Positions 1-8,689 of a DNA stretch of 64,000 nucleotides are shown one piece after another; within the stretch, counting starts at the first letter, position 1, and each line of letters starts with the position of its first letter. This stretch comes from Candidatus Latescibacterota bacterium. GTDB taxonomy: Bacteria > Latescibacterota > UBA2968 > UBA8231. The DNA lies in contig JAJDUT010000112.1 of the NCBI GenBank assembly GCA_022826515.1, forward strand, positions 8,801-72,800, written 5' to 3'. The notes under the pieces were generated by a model that saw only the letters and a program-made list of their open reading frames with translations, was not told the origin of the DNA and ran no database searches. Made by a program: the position numbers and the translations under genes.

Positions 1-49
1 GCGGTCTCGTACCACCGATAGCCAATCGCTCTCCCGTCAACTCCGTCAT
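1..49 (-). CDS. Possible 5' end of a gene leaving the window (partial)
   Basis: An ATG at 49-47 opens a frame reading MTELTGERLAIGGTRP leftwards to the edge with no stop. An AGGAGG lies upstream, but about 13 bases from the ATG, which is long. It follows the DUF4143 ATPase gene on the same strand after a short gap, so it could be the next gene of that transcript. Sixteen residues are too few to name a family. Confidence 0.25.
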   Translation of the reverse strand, partial: MTELTGERLAIGGTRP

Positions 50-76
50 AAGGCGGAATTCGCCTCCTAGCCGGTG

Positions 77-1384
77 CTACAGGTCGCGCAAGTGCTGTGC
101 GTAATACAACGGCCAAGTTTCAATTAGACCTTCGCCCTCACCACCAGGACCGCCAATGAGTTTAATGGCGCGCCGCGGCCGATAGCGCTCCACGTAGGAC
201 CGCAAGCTGCGAGCACGGGTGCGGGTACCACTTTTTACCTCGACAGGGATGACCTCTCCATCGTGGCCGCGATGGAGAAACTCCACTTGGGCGTTGGCCT
301 GTTCCCAGCCGAACGTGGGGTATGCCACGCGCACACTCAGTTCGTTCTGAACAAAGTTTTCCGCAATGTAGCCCTTGAAGCTGAGGCTCTGTGCCTGCTG
401 GTCAGCATATCTCAGCCCAAGCATGTAGCCAAGCAACCCCACATCAAATAGGTAGAGCTTGAAAATATTCTGCCGCGCCTGCGCCCATAGCGGGACTTGG
501 GGTCTTCCCTTAATGGGATAGCACTTCCGCACCAGCTTGGCTGTCTCCAGCCAGTCAATAGGGCCGCGCAACTCTTGGTAGCGCCGCTTCCGCTCGACTA
601 CATCCCTGAACCTAAAACGCTGCACGGAGTCGTCCTGGCAGGCGGCCAATTGACGCGGTACGCTCGCAAACACTTCATCAATGTGTTGCGCGTGGAGCTT
701 GCCAGCATACTTGCCAAAGTCGCGTTGGTAGCCCACGATGAGATCGCGGTGAATTTGCCCGACCCGCTCAACTCGCTCGCGGATACTGCCCTCCACAGCA
801 AACCACTCAGCCACCGCTTCCGGCATACCACCGACGAAGTAGTACGCGAGTAGGAAGAGCCATAGATGTTGGTGAATGGTCTGTCCGCGCCGTTGCGCTC
901 GAAACGCCTGCAAAAGTCTCGGCTGCTCGGCGGCCATCAGGAATTCCTCAAAGCACAGCGGAAACAGCTCTAACTGCTGGACCTTGCCGACCGGAAACGA
1001 GTCGAGCAGACCGATGTTGGAGCCGGAGGCGCAGACAAACGCTTGGGGGAGATCTTCAGCAAAATACTTGAGCGAATCGACCGCGGCTTGACACTCTCCC
1101 ACCTCGTCGAAGAAAATGAGATCTTGCTCCACATCGATGTCCACATTAAAGCGCAGCTCGATGTTTGATAGCACGACCCGCGGGTCGAGGCTATCGGCGA
1201 ACAACTCCGCCAGCCCCGGCTCCAGCCGGAAATCGAGTCTATGCACTTGGCGGAACTCCTGCGGCCCGAAAAGCTGTTCGATCAGGTAGGTCTTGCCGAC
1301 TTGACGTGCGCCGTCGAGCAATACTGGCTTGCGCTCCGGTTGCCGTTTCCATTCTACCAGATCGTCGATCAATAAGCGTTGCAA
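77..1384 (-). CDS. AAA ATPase with C-terminal DUF4143 (AAA_14 family)
   Basis: This is a P-loop ATPase of the AAA_14/DUF4143 type, about 435 aa. These proteins are common in accessory DNA and their cellular role is poorly defined. The Walker A motif GARQVGKT sits about 25 residues in. A FFDEVGE Walker B follows near residue 93, and the C-terminal half ends in an IPVEVKSG motif typical of the DUF4143 nuclease-like fold. I place the start at the TTG at 1384 because AGGAGT (1396-1391) lies 6 bases upstream and the resulting N-terminus matches the usual family start. The frame stays open to 1438, but that stretch runs through the palindromes at 1415-1468. No partner gene is evident, apart from a possible one at the left edge. 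An antitoxin-like or defence role would be speculation. Confidence 0.85.
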   Translation of the reverse strand: MQRLLIDDLVEWKRQPERKPVLLDGARQVGKTYLIEQLFGPQEFRQVHRLDFRLEPGLAELFADSLDPRVVLSNIELRFNVDIDVEQDLIFFDEVGECQAAVDSLKYFAEDLPQAFVCASGSNIGLLDSFPVGKVQQLELFPLCFEEFLMAAEQPRLLQAFRAQRRGQTIHQHLWLFLLAYYFVGGMPEAVAEWFAVEGSIRERVERVGQIHRDLIVGYQRDFGKYAGKLHAQHIDEVFASVPRQLAACQDDSVQRFRFRDVVERKRRYQELRGPIDWLETAKLVRKCYPIKGRPQVPLWAQARQNIFKLYLFDVGLLGYMLGLRYADQQAQSLSFKGYIAENFVQNELSVRVAYPTFGWEQANAQVEFLHRGHDGEVIPVEVKSGTRTRARSLRSYVERYRPRRAIKLIGGPGGEGEGLIETWPLYYAQHLRDL

Positions 1385-1414
1385 AGAATCACTCCTATTC
1401 GATGGGGAAGCAGC

Positions 1415-1468
1415 ATTTTTATGAAGATAAAAATACAATAAATAGCACTTTTATGAAGATAAAAGTGC
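1415..1468. promoter_or_regulatory. Two tandem palindromes upstream of the ATPase gene
   Basis: ATTTTTAT-GAAG-ATAAAAAT (1415-1434) and GCACTTTTAT-GAAG-ATAAAAGTGC (1445-1468) are perfect inverted repeats with the same GAAG centre. Their 8-bp cores start 32 bp apart, about three helical turns, so bound proteins would sit on one DNA face. A third half-like AGCACTTTT follows at 1477-1485. The position just upstream of the TTG start at 1384 suggests an operator or autoregulatory site. mRNA hairpins are the alternative. Confidence 0.7.
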
Positions 1469-1539
1469 GAATTCCGAGCACTTTTTTTAGGAAAAGCAGG
1501 TACTTACCCACCAAACTCCACTAACCACTAAGCGTCCTT

Positions 1540-1568
1540 TTGGCGTCCATCCGCAGGGCTATTATACT
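1540..1568 (+). promoter_or_regulatory. Sigma70-like promoter for the Gfo/Idh gene pair
   Basis: TTGGCG (1540-1545) and TATACT (1563-1568) are separated by 17 bp. They lie 45 bases before the ATG at 1614. Both hexamers are near consensus and the spacing is ideal. Confidence 0.55.
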
Positions 1569-1613
1569 ATCTCGCGTTCAGTGCGTCTCTATATACCAAC
1601 GAGGAACCATCCC

Positions 1614-2750
1614 ATGCCCGCTGAAACCTACGGTATTCTGCTGGTCAGCTTCAGCAAACACAGCCACCAGCAGCACTTCATCTCCTTGTATCAGGCCCAT
1701 CCCCGCCTGCGCATCATCGGCGTCGCCGACTATCCCGACATCGACCCGGACTTGCGCGCCTACAATCAGCAATGGGCTGGCCAACTCGGCGTGCCTTACT
1801 CAGAGAACATAGACGAGTCCATCAACGACCCAGCCGTCGATATCGTCAGCGTCGGCTGCGAGATCGAACGGCGGTCCGCACTCATCATCCACGCCGCCGA
1901 AGCTGGCAAGCACCTGTGGATCGACAAGTTTCCCGGAGCCACCCTCGCCGAATCCGAAGCGTCCGCCGCCGCAGTCGAGCGCACCGGCGTCCGAGCGATC
2001 ATCCCCGGCTACGCCTACGGCACCCTCGCCCAGCACACCCGCCAAGTCCTCGCCAGCGGCGATTTGGGCACTCTGCTCGGCGTCCACGTCGATGTAATGT
2101 TCGGCAAGGGCTGGCCGCGCCCGATAACTCAACGCCGCGCCTTCGTCGCACCCAGTGGCCGGTGGAAATACCCCGATATCAAAAGAGAATTGCTAACTGT
2201 AGGAGCATACGCCGTCGGCCTCATCCAAGAATGCCTCGGCCCCATCCGCCACGTCGTTGGCCACGCCGGGGCCTTCTTCTTCCCCGAACACGGCACCCAC
2301 GGCTGCGACGATTTTGGCACCCTGACCATGACTGATGCCGACGGCCGCGTGGCAACCTTGTGCGGCGGTCGCATTGGCACGGCCTCCCATCCCCAAGGCG
2401 GACCATCGCGCGCGTACCTAATCGGCACCCGCCAGAGTGCCACCATCGACGCGAAAAGACCAGCGTTGGACGCTTATCTGCGCGACTACAGCACCGGCTA
2501 CGACTATCAGCCCGACCCTCAGGATCCCATGCAGTGGCACGGAGGCCCACCCGTCCCAACCGCCGCCCTATCCGAGGACACAGCGGGCCTAGCAGCCGGG
2601 CTCGACGATTTGGTCGCCGCTATCGACGACGACCGCCCGACCCGCTACGGCGTGCGCCAAGCGCGGGATTTGATGGAAATTATTCTCGCTGGCTACCGCG
2701 CCGTCGAGTGCAACGCGGCCGTTGACCTGCCGCTGGAGCAAGAGCTATGA
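1614..2750 (+). CDS. Gfo/Idh/MocA family oxidoreductase
   Basis: This is a probable NAD(P)-dependent sugar or cyclitol dehydrogenase of about 378 aa. The N-terminal Rossmann domain starts YGILLVSFSKHSHQQHF, so the usual GxGxxG loop is atypical. The family lysine motif that normally reads EKPxA is DKFPGA here, keeping the lysine. The C-terminal alpha/beta substrate domain follows. The start ATG at 1614 is preceded by GAGGAA at 1601-1606; an in-frame start at 1581 would overlap the promoter zone. The gene overlaps the next by 4 bases (ATGA), so the two are translationally coupled. Substrate is unknown. Confidence 0.8.
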   Translation: MPAETYGILLVSFSKHSHQQHFISLYQAHPRLRIIGVADYPDIDPDLRAYNQQWAGQLGVPYSENIDESINDPAVDIVSVGCEIERRSALIIHAAEAGKHLWIDKFPGATLAESEASAAAVERTGVRAIIPGYAYGTLAQHTRQVLASGDLGTLLGVHVDVMFGKGWPRPITQRRAFVAPSGRWKYPDIKRELLTVGAYAVGLIQECLGPIRHVVGHAGAFFFPEHGTHGCDDFGTLTMTDADGRVATLCGGRIGTASHPQGGPSRAYLIGTRQSATIDAKRPALDAYLRDYSTGYDYQPDPQDPMQWHGGPPVPTAALSEDTAGLAAGLDDLVAAIDDDRPTRYGVRQARDLMEIILAGYRAVECNAAVDLPLEQEL

Positions 2751-3583
2751 CTATCGCCCTCAGCGCCCATCCCGCCCTCAACCCACTCGTCGACCAACTC
2801 GCCGCTGCCTTGCCGATCAAAGGTTTGTACTATCCAGCGCGTCGGCACCCAGACACTGCCCTGCCCTTTTTCAGCGACTTGCTAGCCATGCTCCAAGCAA
2901 CCAGCCCCCGCGTCTGCGCCTTCCTCTCGCCGTATGCAGACCTTCACAATGACGTCCACACCTGCCTCCAAGCCGGCGTCGCCGTCCTTTGTGCCGGGCC
3001 AGTACCTAAGGCTGACCAGCCCATCGCCAGTGGCGGCGTCCATCGCGGGTCGCCCCTGTTTGCCAAGGCACTACAGAAGCGGCGCGATCCTTCTTTTGCC
3101 GAGCCGGTCTATCTGCGCCTCGTAGCCGGTGTCCAAGAGCCGGGATTGCTACCGGCGTGGTGGGCTGCCTGTGGCCAGCTAGCTCTTGCCAGCGACCTGC
3201 TGGGCGAAAGCCCTGCCCAGGTACATCTTTGCGCCAACCGCCACGGCCGAGCCTACCAAGTAGTGCTGACCGCCACGGCTCCCAGCGGTGCGTCGATTCA
3301 GCTAGTCGTCGCCCCTCAGTCAGCGCTCGCCGAGTTGACCTTGCTGGGCCGGGGCGGCGTAATCTCGTCCAGTGCCGTGCACAGTGGAATTGCCCTAGCC
3401 GGCACCAAGGGAACCCACGTCGTACCCGACGCAGCAACTCCACCTGCGGAACTAGCGTGGTTGCGTGATTTCTTGGAAAAAGAGAATTCGCCGAGCGAGC
3501 ATTCAGGTGATTCTAGCCAAGCCCTGCTCAGCGGCCTACGGCGAGCGCTGAGGACGAGCCAACCGGTTTTGGTCAATCTCTAG
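2747..3583 (+). CDS. Degenerate Gfo/Idh-like partner protein
   Basis: The 278-aa product has no family I can name with confidence. The stretch SPRVCAFLSPYADLHNDVHTCLQAG followed by VAVLCAGPVPK resembles the central Gfo/Idh segment in which H, AG and the EKP motif line up. Here the EKP lysine position reads AGP, and there is no N-terminal glycine-rich NAD loop. It may be a catalytically dead paralogue acting as a subunit of the preceding oxidoreductase. The 4-base ATGA overlap with that gene supports a joint role. Homology to Gfo/Idh is inference from a short stretch. Confidence 0.5.
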   Translation: MTIALSAHPALNPLVDQLAAALPIKGLYYPARRHPDTALPFFSDLLAMLQATSPRVCAFLSPYADLHNDVHTCLQAGVAVLCAGPVPKADQPIASGGVHRGSPLFAKALQKRRDPSFAEPVYLRLVAGVQEPGLLPAWWAACGQLALASDLLGESPAQVHLCANRHGRAYQVVLTATAPSGASIQLVVAPQSALAELTLLGRGGVISSSAVHSGIALAGTKGTHVVPDAATPPAELAWLRDFLEKENSPSEHSGDSSQALLSGLRRALRTSQPVLVNL

Positions 3584-3666
3584 TACAGATAGTAACCGAT
3601 CAGAAATGATCCAAACTAAGGGGTAATCAGCTAGCTAGGGAGACACCGCAACAAGGGAAATCAATT

Positions 3667-4402
3667 ATGAACAACAACTATGAGTATGTTAGAATGCCCC
3701 TCACACGGTTGATTGCCCGAGAGCTCATCATAGAGGAATTCTCGGGTAAAATTGCTGAGAGGCAGAAGATCATTGACACCATAGTCAAAATTCACCGCGA
3801 TCGAGGAGGCTCACCACCGCGAGGCCAAGCTGTTGGCGTTTTCAAGAAGACGCTAGCCGATATGAAGTTAGAAGGAAAAGCTGAAAATCCTTCCATAGGA
3901 ATATGGCGAATCAGCTCAAACTCCGACTCCCTTGAAACAAGGACTGTCGAAAGCGTCGAACCACCTCAGGTATCCGATGAGGAAGAAATTATCCAAAACG
4001 ACCAACCCGATTCTCCCGAAGAAAAGACCGTGGGATCTGGAAAAGGTTCGGTTTATCTCTACTACTATCCCGCTTATCGGCAGTTGGCAAAATTGAGAGG
4101 AGAATCTTCTTGGCCATGCAAAATTGGCAAAAGTGAGCACGACCCAGCCATCAGAGTTGAATCACAAGCGGCTACAGCGATGCCAGAGAAGCCCAAAATC
4201 GCGCTTCGTATCCAACAAGCCGCTTGAACTGGAGAAGGCAATACACAAACTTTTGGCCAAGGACGGCAAGCAAATGAAAGGGGCTCCAGGCGCAGAGTGG
4301 TTTGTCACTAGCCCAAGCGAAGTAGAAGAAATTCACGCCATTCTTCTACCCCTAACCTCCGGTGACCAACAGGATGATGCAGCAGACGATAATTCCACAT
4401 AA
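3667..4402 (+). pseudogene. Frameshifted T5orf172/GIY-YIG-like nuclease gene
   Basis: Two overlapping frames together make one domain. Frame one (3667-4227) carries an N-terminal helical, possibly winged-helix, region and then SVYLYYYPAYRQLAK and CKIGKSEHDPAIRV. Its last residues run out of homology at a TGA. The +1 frame continues with NKPLELEKAIHKLL and EWFVTSPSEVEEIH up to 4402. That order (VY, KIG, R, E..LH, EWF) is the T5orf172 layout, a GIY-YIG relative. The switch lies near 4200-4215, where one extra base (for example in the CC of ATCCAACAAG) would explain it. Base composition is visibly AT-richer than its neighbours, suggesting transfer. It may be a true pseudogene or an assembly error. 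Confidence 0.65.
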
Positions 4403-4458
4403 ATTGCGTCGTGCGGACGATAGAAAATAGTCCAGTCAATCGCACTTCGGCTCTTGAG

Positions 4459-4848
4459 CTACACCGCTGCCCTAATGCCTGTCTGCACGAAATCGTCGCC
4501 TTTGAACAGCAGAGGTAGCTGACGAGTCGTAGCCAACCCGTACGAAAAGGTATCGCCGAAGTTTAGACTGGCCGGGTGGCGGCGTTTGCCGAAACCCTGA
4601 TAAGCTCTAACGGCAGCCCATAGTTGCGTCTCGTCCAGCGGCGTCAGGCGGATAAAAGGCCGCTTTAGAAACTGAACGGCGGATTGGTAGAAGGCATCGC
4701 CTTTCCCCATTGCGACGATCATAAGTTCGACGGCGGTAGCCGTAGATACCAGCACCTCCCCGTCGTTTAGCATCGCATCGAGAAATTCCTGATGCTCCTG
4801 TTCCTTCAGCAGTATGGCCATTAGCGCAGAGGTATCGGCTACCATCAT
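4459..4848 (-). CDS. vapC: PIN-domain toxin, VapC-like
   Basis: This is a 129-aa PIN-domain protein, predicted to be the RNase toxin of a type II toxin-antitoxin pair. The first acidic residue is in MVADTSALMAIL; an internal ...TAVELMI supplies the second, and NFGDTFSYGLA and FKGDDF supply the C-terminal acidic residues. The start is the ATG at 4848. It overlaps the antitoxin stop (ATGA, 4848-4845), giving the usual coupled antitoxin-toxin order. Upstream in-frame codons to 4887 lie inside the antitoxin gene and are rejected. Confidence 0.85.
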   Translation of the reverse strand: MMVADTSALMAILLKEQEHQEFLDAMLNDGEVLVSTATAVELMIVAMGKGDAFYQSAVQFLKRPFIRLTPLDETQLWAAVRAYQGFGKRRHPASLNFGDTFSYGLATTRQLPLLFKGDDFVQTGIRAAV

Positions 4849-5138
4849 TTCGGCAGCCCTTGCTCGTCGTATAGCTCCTCTTGCCAAACTTTGGACGGCG
4901 GATGGTCGTCATCGTAAGGATATTTCTCACGCAACTGACGACCGACTTCCAGCCAATGCGCCTTCTCCTCGGTGATTTCTTCCGGCGTCATCTTACGCCT
5001 CAATGGAGGAACTTTTGCGTCCAAGTCATCCAAGGCCATTTTCAGCACCCGCTCGTGAGCATCGGGGTCAGTAAGAGCCAACCGTTCCGCCAAGGCCTCG
5101 ATTTGGGCCTCCATTTCTGGTTTCAGAGTCGTAGACAT
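4845..5138 (-). CDS. vapB: Antitoxin of the VapBC-like pair
   Basis: This is a 97-aa protein, acidic and charged. A short N-terminal helical segment (PEMEAQIEALAERLALT) resembles Rv0623/PSK-type antitoxins. The long C-terminal tail (MTPEEITEEKAHWLEVG, later PPSKVWQEELYDEQ) would wrap the toxin. AGAGG lies 7 bases before the ATG. The gene starts 16 bases after the indolepyruvate oxidoreductase stop on the same strand, leaving almost no room for a private promoter unless it lies inside that gene. The antitoxin call rests mainly on its overlap with the PIN gene. Confidence 0.7.
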   Translation of the reverse strand: MSTTLKPEMEAQIEALAERLALTDPDAHERVLKMALDDLDAKVPPLRRKMTPEEITEEKAHWLEVGRQLREKYPYDDDHPPSKVWQEELYDEQGLPK

Positions 5139-5153
5139 AGAGTACCTCTTCTC

Positions 5154-8100
5154 CTATTCTAATGAGCGAAACTCCGCTAACAAGCGCTCGGCTCGCTGCT
5201 TAGCTTGGGCAGCCGACGCCTCTTTTACGTGCTCGTATCCGCGAATGCCGTCCGGCAATTCGGCGATTTCCACGGCGAGCCCATAGTTTTCTTCGGCCAG
5301 CACCGGCAAGACCTCTTCGATCAACCCGCAGTACCAGCCAATCAGTTCGCGTTCCAAGCGCCGCGCCTCCGTGCGTCCGAAAATGTCGAAGGCGGTTCCG
5401 CGCAACCCCTTGAGCCGGCTCAGCAGCACCAGCGCCGGACGCAGGCCCTTGCCAAAGCCGATCTTGCCCTTGAGCAAGCGCCGCATCGTAGGCGGATGCA
5501 ATTGCCGGACGATTTTCACCTCCCCATCGAACAGGGCACGCATCCGCTCCTCGCTGCCGTTGCGCGTCGCCAACCGCGCGACCTCGTATTCGTCCTTGTA
5601 CGCCATCAGCTTGTACAGGCCCCGCATCACCGCCCGCGTAAACTTCAAGCCCTGCAACAAGCCCCGATCTACTTCCCACACTTGGCGCACAAACCCCAAG
5701 TAGCGCTGGGCATAGGCGACGTCCTGATACGCGCACAACTCGGCCAGCCGCACCCCCAACTCCTTCTGCCCCTCTGCATTCAAATCCGCTAACGCAGCCA
5801 AACCCTCGTCGAGCAGCGCCCGAGCAGCCGCGTCATGCGCCAGCCGCTCCTTTACCTCGGCCAGCATTTGGTCCGCGGACACCTGCTGAGTCCCCAACGC
5901 CCGCTCCACCCGTGCCGGATCAGCCACGGCCAAGCGCCCCCAGCGGAAAGCCTGGATATTGTTCTCCACGGCCTGCGCATTTAGGACAATAGCTTGTTCA
6001 ATAGAGGCCGCTTGTAGGGGCAGCACCCCGGCCTGATACGCAGCCCCCAACAGGAGCATGTTGGCGAAAATCGTATCCGAGAACAGCCGTTCGGCCAACC
6101 AGTAGGTATCGAGATAGATGTTGTCCTTGCTCGTGCAGCAGTCAATCAGGGCACGCAGTTGGGCCGCCTCGGGAAAGGGCTGCATGCGCGGGTTGCGATT
6201 CATCTCCGCATTGGCGATTTCAGCGGTGCTGACGAAGGCGCGGGTGCGCTCGGGCGCGGCGTATTTGAGGTTGTCCGGCTCGGACGCCCGCAGCAGATCA
6301 AACCCCAAGTACAGATCGACTTCCCCGGGGAAGAGACGGTTGAACACGGGCTGCTCAGCGGCGCTTATCACCATCGGCGCTTCAACCGGCCCGCCCTTTT
6401 GCGCCAAGCCGGTGTTGTTGGACAAATACACGTATTTGCCCTCCATCATAGCCGCGTACGCAATGAGATGAGAAATCGTCACCACGCCCGTCCCGCCTCG
6501 CCCCATGGCGAAGATCGAGTACGGCCTCTCCAGCGGGCACTCCGGCGGCTCTGGCAGTTCATCCAAAGGATCTGGGCGGCGGCGGCGCAAGCGCGTCCCC
6601 TTGGCCGGCTTGACCACGGCAAAGGATGGGCACTCACCGTCGATGCACAGCCCGTCTTGGGCGCACTGGGCCTGCCGCACCTGCGTCTTGTCGCCGAACT
6701 CGGTCGCCACGCTGTAGAGCGCGGCGCAGCCTTCGGACTGGGCATAACAGTCGCCGCAGCCCTCGCAAATATCCTCGTCAATGACCACGTACTCGTCGGG
6801 CGTCAAACCCTGACGGCGACGGCGACGGCCCTTCTCGGTGGCGCACTCCTTGTCGAGGATGATCACCGTGGTCCCGGCAATTTCCTTAAACTGCTCAAGC
6901 GCTTCGGCGTGGCGCTCCAAGCCGAACACCTCGATCCGCTCCCCATCCAAGTGGCGATAGCGCGCAGCATCCTCGCTGACGATCCCCACCTTCACTACCC
7001 CCAGCCCCAAAAGCTCCTGCACAACATCCGACACCGGCCGCTGTCCCCCGGGCGTCTGCCCGCCAGTGAGTGCGACCGCCCCGTTAAAAAGCAGCAGGAA
7101 GGTAATGTTCACTTCACCTTGGACGCAGCTTTGGATCGCGCCGCGGCCGCTGTGAAAATAGCTCCCGTCGCCCAAGTATTGGTAGATGTGCTGATTGCCG
7201 TTGAAGGGTGCCCAACCGCTGTAAATGGACCCACCAGCCCCCATGGTGGGAATGTAGAGGACGCCGGAATCGTAGGCTTCAATCGCCCGGATGGAGGAGC
7301 AGCCAATGGCCCCTCCCGGCTTTTCGCGCAAGTCGCGGAAGGTGTTGTACGGACAACCGCCGCAGGACATGGGCGTGACGCGGGGCACAGCCGGATAGGT
7401 GCGGTCGAGCACGCGCCGCAGCTCGGCAAGGCGCTCGGGGGCCGCCCCCAGACGTGGCCCGAGCTTGAGCGCCAATTCCTCGGGATCGACTTCGCCGTGC
7501 GCCGGGATCAGCGGCTGCCCGTCCTCGTCCCACTGGCCGTACACGGCCTCCACATCCATTCCCCACAGCGCGGCTTTGACGCCCTCTTCGACAAAAGGGC
7601 CCGGTTCCTCAACTACGTAGATGTGCCGCAGTCCACGGGCGAATGCGCGCACAATCTCGTAGTCGAGCGGATAGCTCATCTCGAGGTGCAACACCGGCAC
7701 GCGCAGCCCCAAGTAGGAGAGGGCCTGCCGCACGTCCGCGTAGCTTTTACCCACAGCCACGATGCCGACCCCGCCGCCCGCATCCGCATCCACTATGCGG
7801 TTGAGGTCGTTGGCGCGGACATACGCTTCCACCAGCGGCCACTTTTCCTCCACCAGTTGCTGCTGCATGGGCAACGCGCCCGTAGCCATGACGATCTGGT
7901 TAAATCGCTTGGCAAAGGGGCGCTCGGGCAAGGCGATGTCGGGCCGCACACCAGCCAAATCAACCGTGCTCGCGCCATCGCACACCGGCGTTGCCAGCTT
8001 GAGTGAGGTTACCACGCCAGCGTGGCGCGACAGAGCGACCGCGTGCAGCCCCAAGCGAATGACGTCTTCGATGCTGGCCGGATAGAAAATCGGCACCATG

Positions 8101-8618
8101 CTGCTGCGCAACACCCAATCGCTGGCCCCGGGCGAGACCGAGCTTTTGGAGCGATGATCTTCTCCCGACAGCAGGACCATCGCACCTCGTGCTCCCGTGC
8201 CGCTGAGGTTGGCCAACCACACCTCGTCGGGGATCCACATCGTGCCGTGCGCCTTGCCATACCAAAAGGCATCTATGTCCCCACTCGCCGCAAATTGGCT
8301 ACCCAAGATGGCGGAAGCCGCGGTTTTTTCGTTGATGCCGAACTGATGCACCGTGCGCCCCAGCTCGTTGAGCATTTCGAGTTGGGCGACGATCTTCAGG
8401 TCCAGCCCGCCCAGCGGCGACCCTTCATAGCCGGTGAAATAGGTCTGGTTGATGTGGCCGGAGGCTTGATCGCGCTCCTGTTTTTCGCGCACGAGGCGCA
8501 CAATCGCCTCCATGCCCGTGAGAAAAACCCGGCCGTCGCGCTGTAGAAATTTGTCCTGAATGTCCAGCTTCATAAGAAACTCTTGAGCTACGCCCTCCCG
8601 ATAGCTCTTGTCCGTCAT
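5154..8618 (-). CDS. Indolepyruvate:ferredoxin oxidoreductase, fused alpha-beta form
   Basis: This TPP and iron-sulfur enzyme oxidatively decarboxylates aryl or other 2-oxo acids to acyl-CoA, reducing ferredoxin. It is 1154 aa, the usual size for the single-chain IorA-IorB family. Order: pyrimidine-binding domain with YEGSPLGG (about 65); a CGGCPYNTF cluster motif (about 425); TPP-binding domain with GDGSYFHSGR (about 490); ferredoxin-like CEGCGDC...C cysteines (about 615); a gamma domain with GRGGTGVVT (about 690); and a C-terminal DUF6537-like region. ATG 8618 is the upstream start. ATG 8573 (MKLDIQDKFLQRDG) better matches family N-termini. The AT-rich block 8622-8642 is a likely promoter region. 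Confidence 0.92.
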   Translation of the reverse strand: MTDKSYREGVAQEFLMKLDIQDKFLQRDGRVFLTGMEAIVRLVREKQERDQASGHINQTYFTGYEGSPLGGLDLKIVAQLEMLNELGRTVHQFGINEKTAASAILGSQFAASGDIDAFWYGKAHGTMWIPDEVWLANLSGTGARGAMVLLSGEDHRSKSSVSPGASDWVLRSSMVPIFYPASIEDVIRLGLHAVALSRHAGVVTSLKLATPVCDGASTVDLAGVRPDIALPERPFAKRFNQIVMATGALPMQQQLVEEKWPLVEAYVRANDLNRIVDADAGGGVGIVAVGKSYADVRQALSYLGLRVPVLHLEMSYPLDYEIVRAFARGLRHIYVVEEPGPFVEEGVKAALWGMDVEAVYGQWDEDGQPLIPAHGEVDPEELALKLGPRLGAAPERLAELRRVLDRTYPAVPRVTPMSCGGCPYNTFRDLREKPGGAIGCSSIRAIEAYDSGVLYIPTMGAGGSIYSGWAPFNGNQHIYQYLGDGSYFHSGRGAIQSCVQGEVNITFLLLFNGAVALTGGQTPGGQRPVSDVVQELLGLGVVKVGIVSEDAARYRHLDGERIEVFGLERHAEALEQFKEIAGTTVIILDKECATEKGRRRRRQGLTPDEYVVIDEDICEGCGDCYAQSEGCAALYSVATEFGDKTQVRQAQCAQDGLCIDGECPSFAVVKPAKGTRLRRRRPDPLDELPEPPECPLERPYSIFAMGRGGTGVVTISHLIAYAAMMEGKYVYLSNNTGLAQKGGPVEAPMVISAAEQPVFNRLFPGEVDLYLGFDLLRASEPDNLKYAAPERTRAFVSTAEIANAEMNRNPRMQPFPEAAQLRALIDCCTSKDNIYLDTYWLAERLFSDTIFANMLLLGAAYQAGVLPLQAASIEQAIVLNAQAVENNIQAFRWGRLAVADPARVERALGTQQVSADQMLAEVKERLAHDAAARALLDEGLAALADLNAEGQKELGVRLAELCAYQDVAYAQRYLGFVRQVWEVDRGLLQGLKFTRAVMRGLYKLMAYKDEYEVARLATRNGSEERMRALFDGEVKIVRQLHPPTMRRLLKGKIGFGKGLRPALVLLSRLKGLRGTAFDIFGRTEARRLERELIGWYCGLIEEVLPVLAEENYGLAVEIAELPDGIRGYEHVKEASAAQAKQRAERLLAEFRSLE

Positions 8619-8689
8619 CCTATATTATATATAATAGATAACGCGCCGCAGACACACGCCACCCTTTAATCCACAACGTAGAGTTTAAA

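Noticed and set aside
1165..1524. Plus-strand open frame across the ATPase start and palindromes
   Set aside because: Antisense to the ATPase with Arg-rich composition and no ribosome-binding site; a shadow frame.
6159..8006. A 615-codon open frame on the plus strand opposite the oxidoreductase gene
   Set aside because: It lies wholly antisense to a well-supported gene, has no recognisable motif and reflects high GC at third positions.
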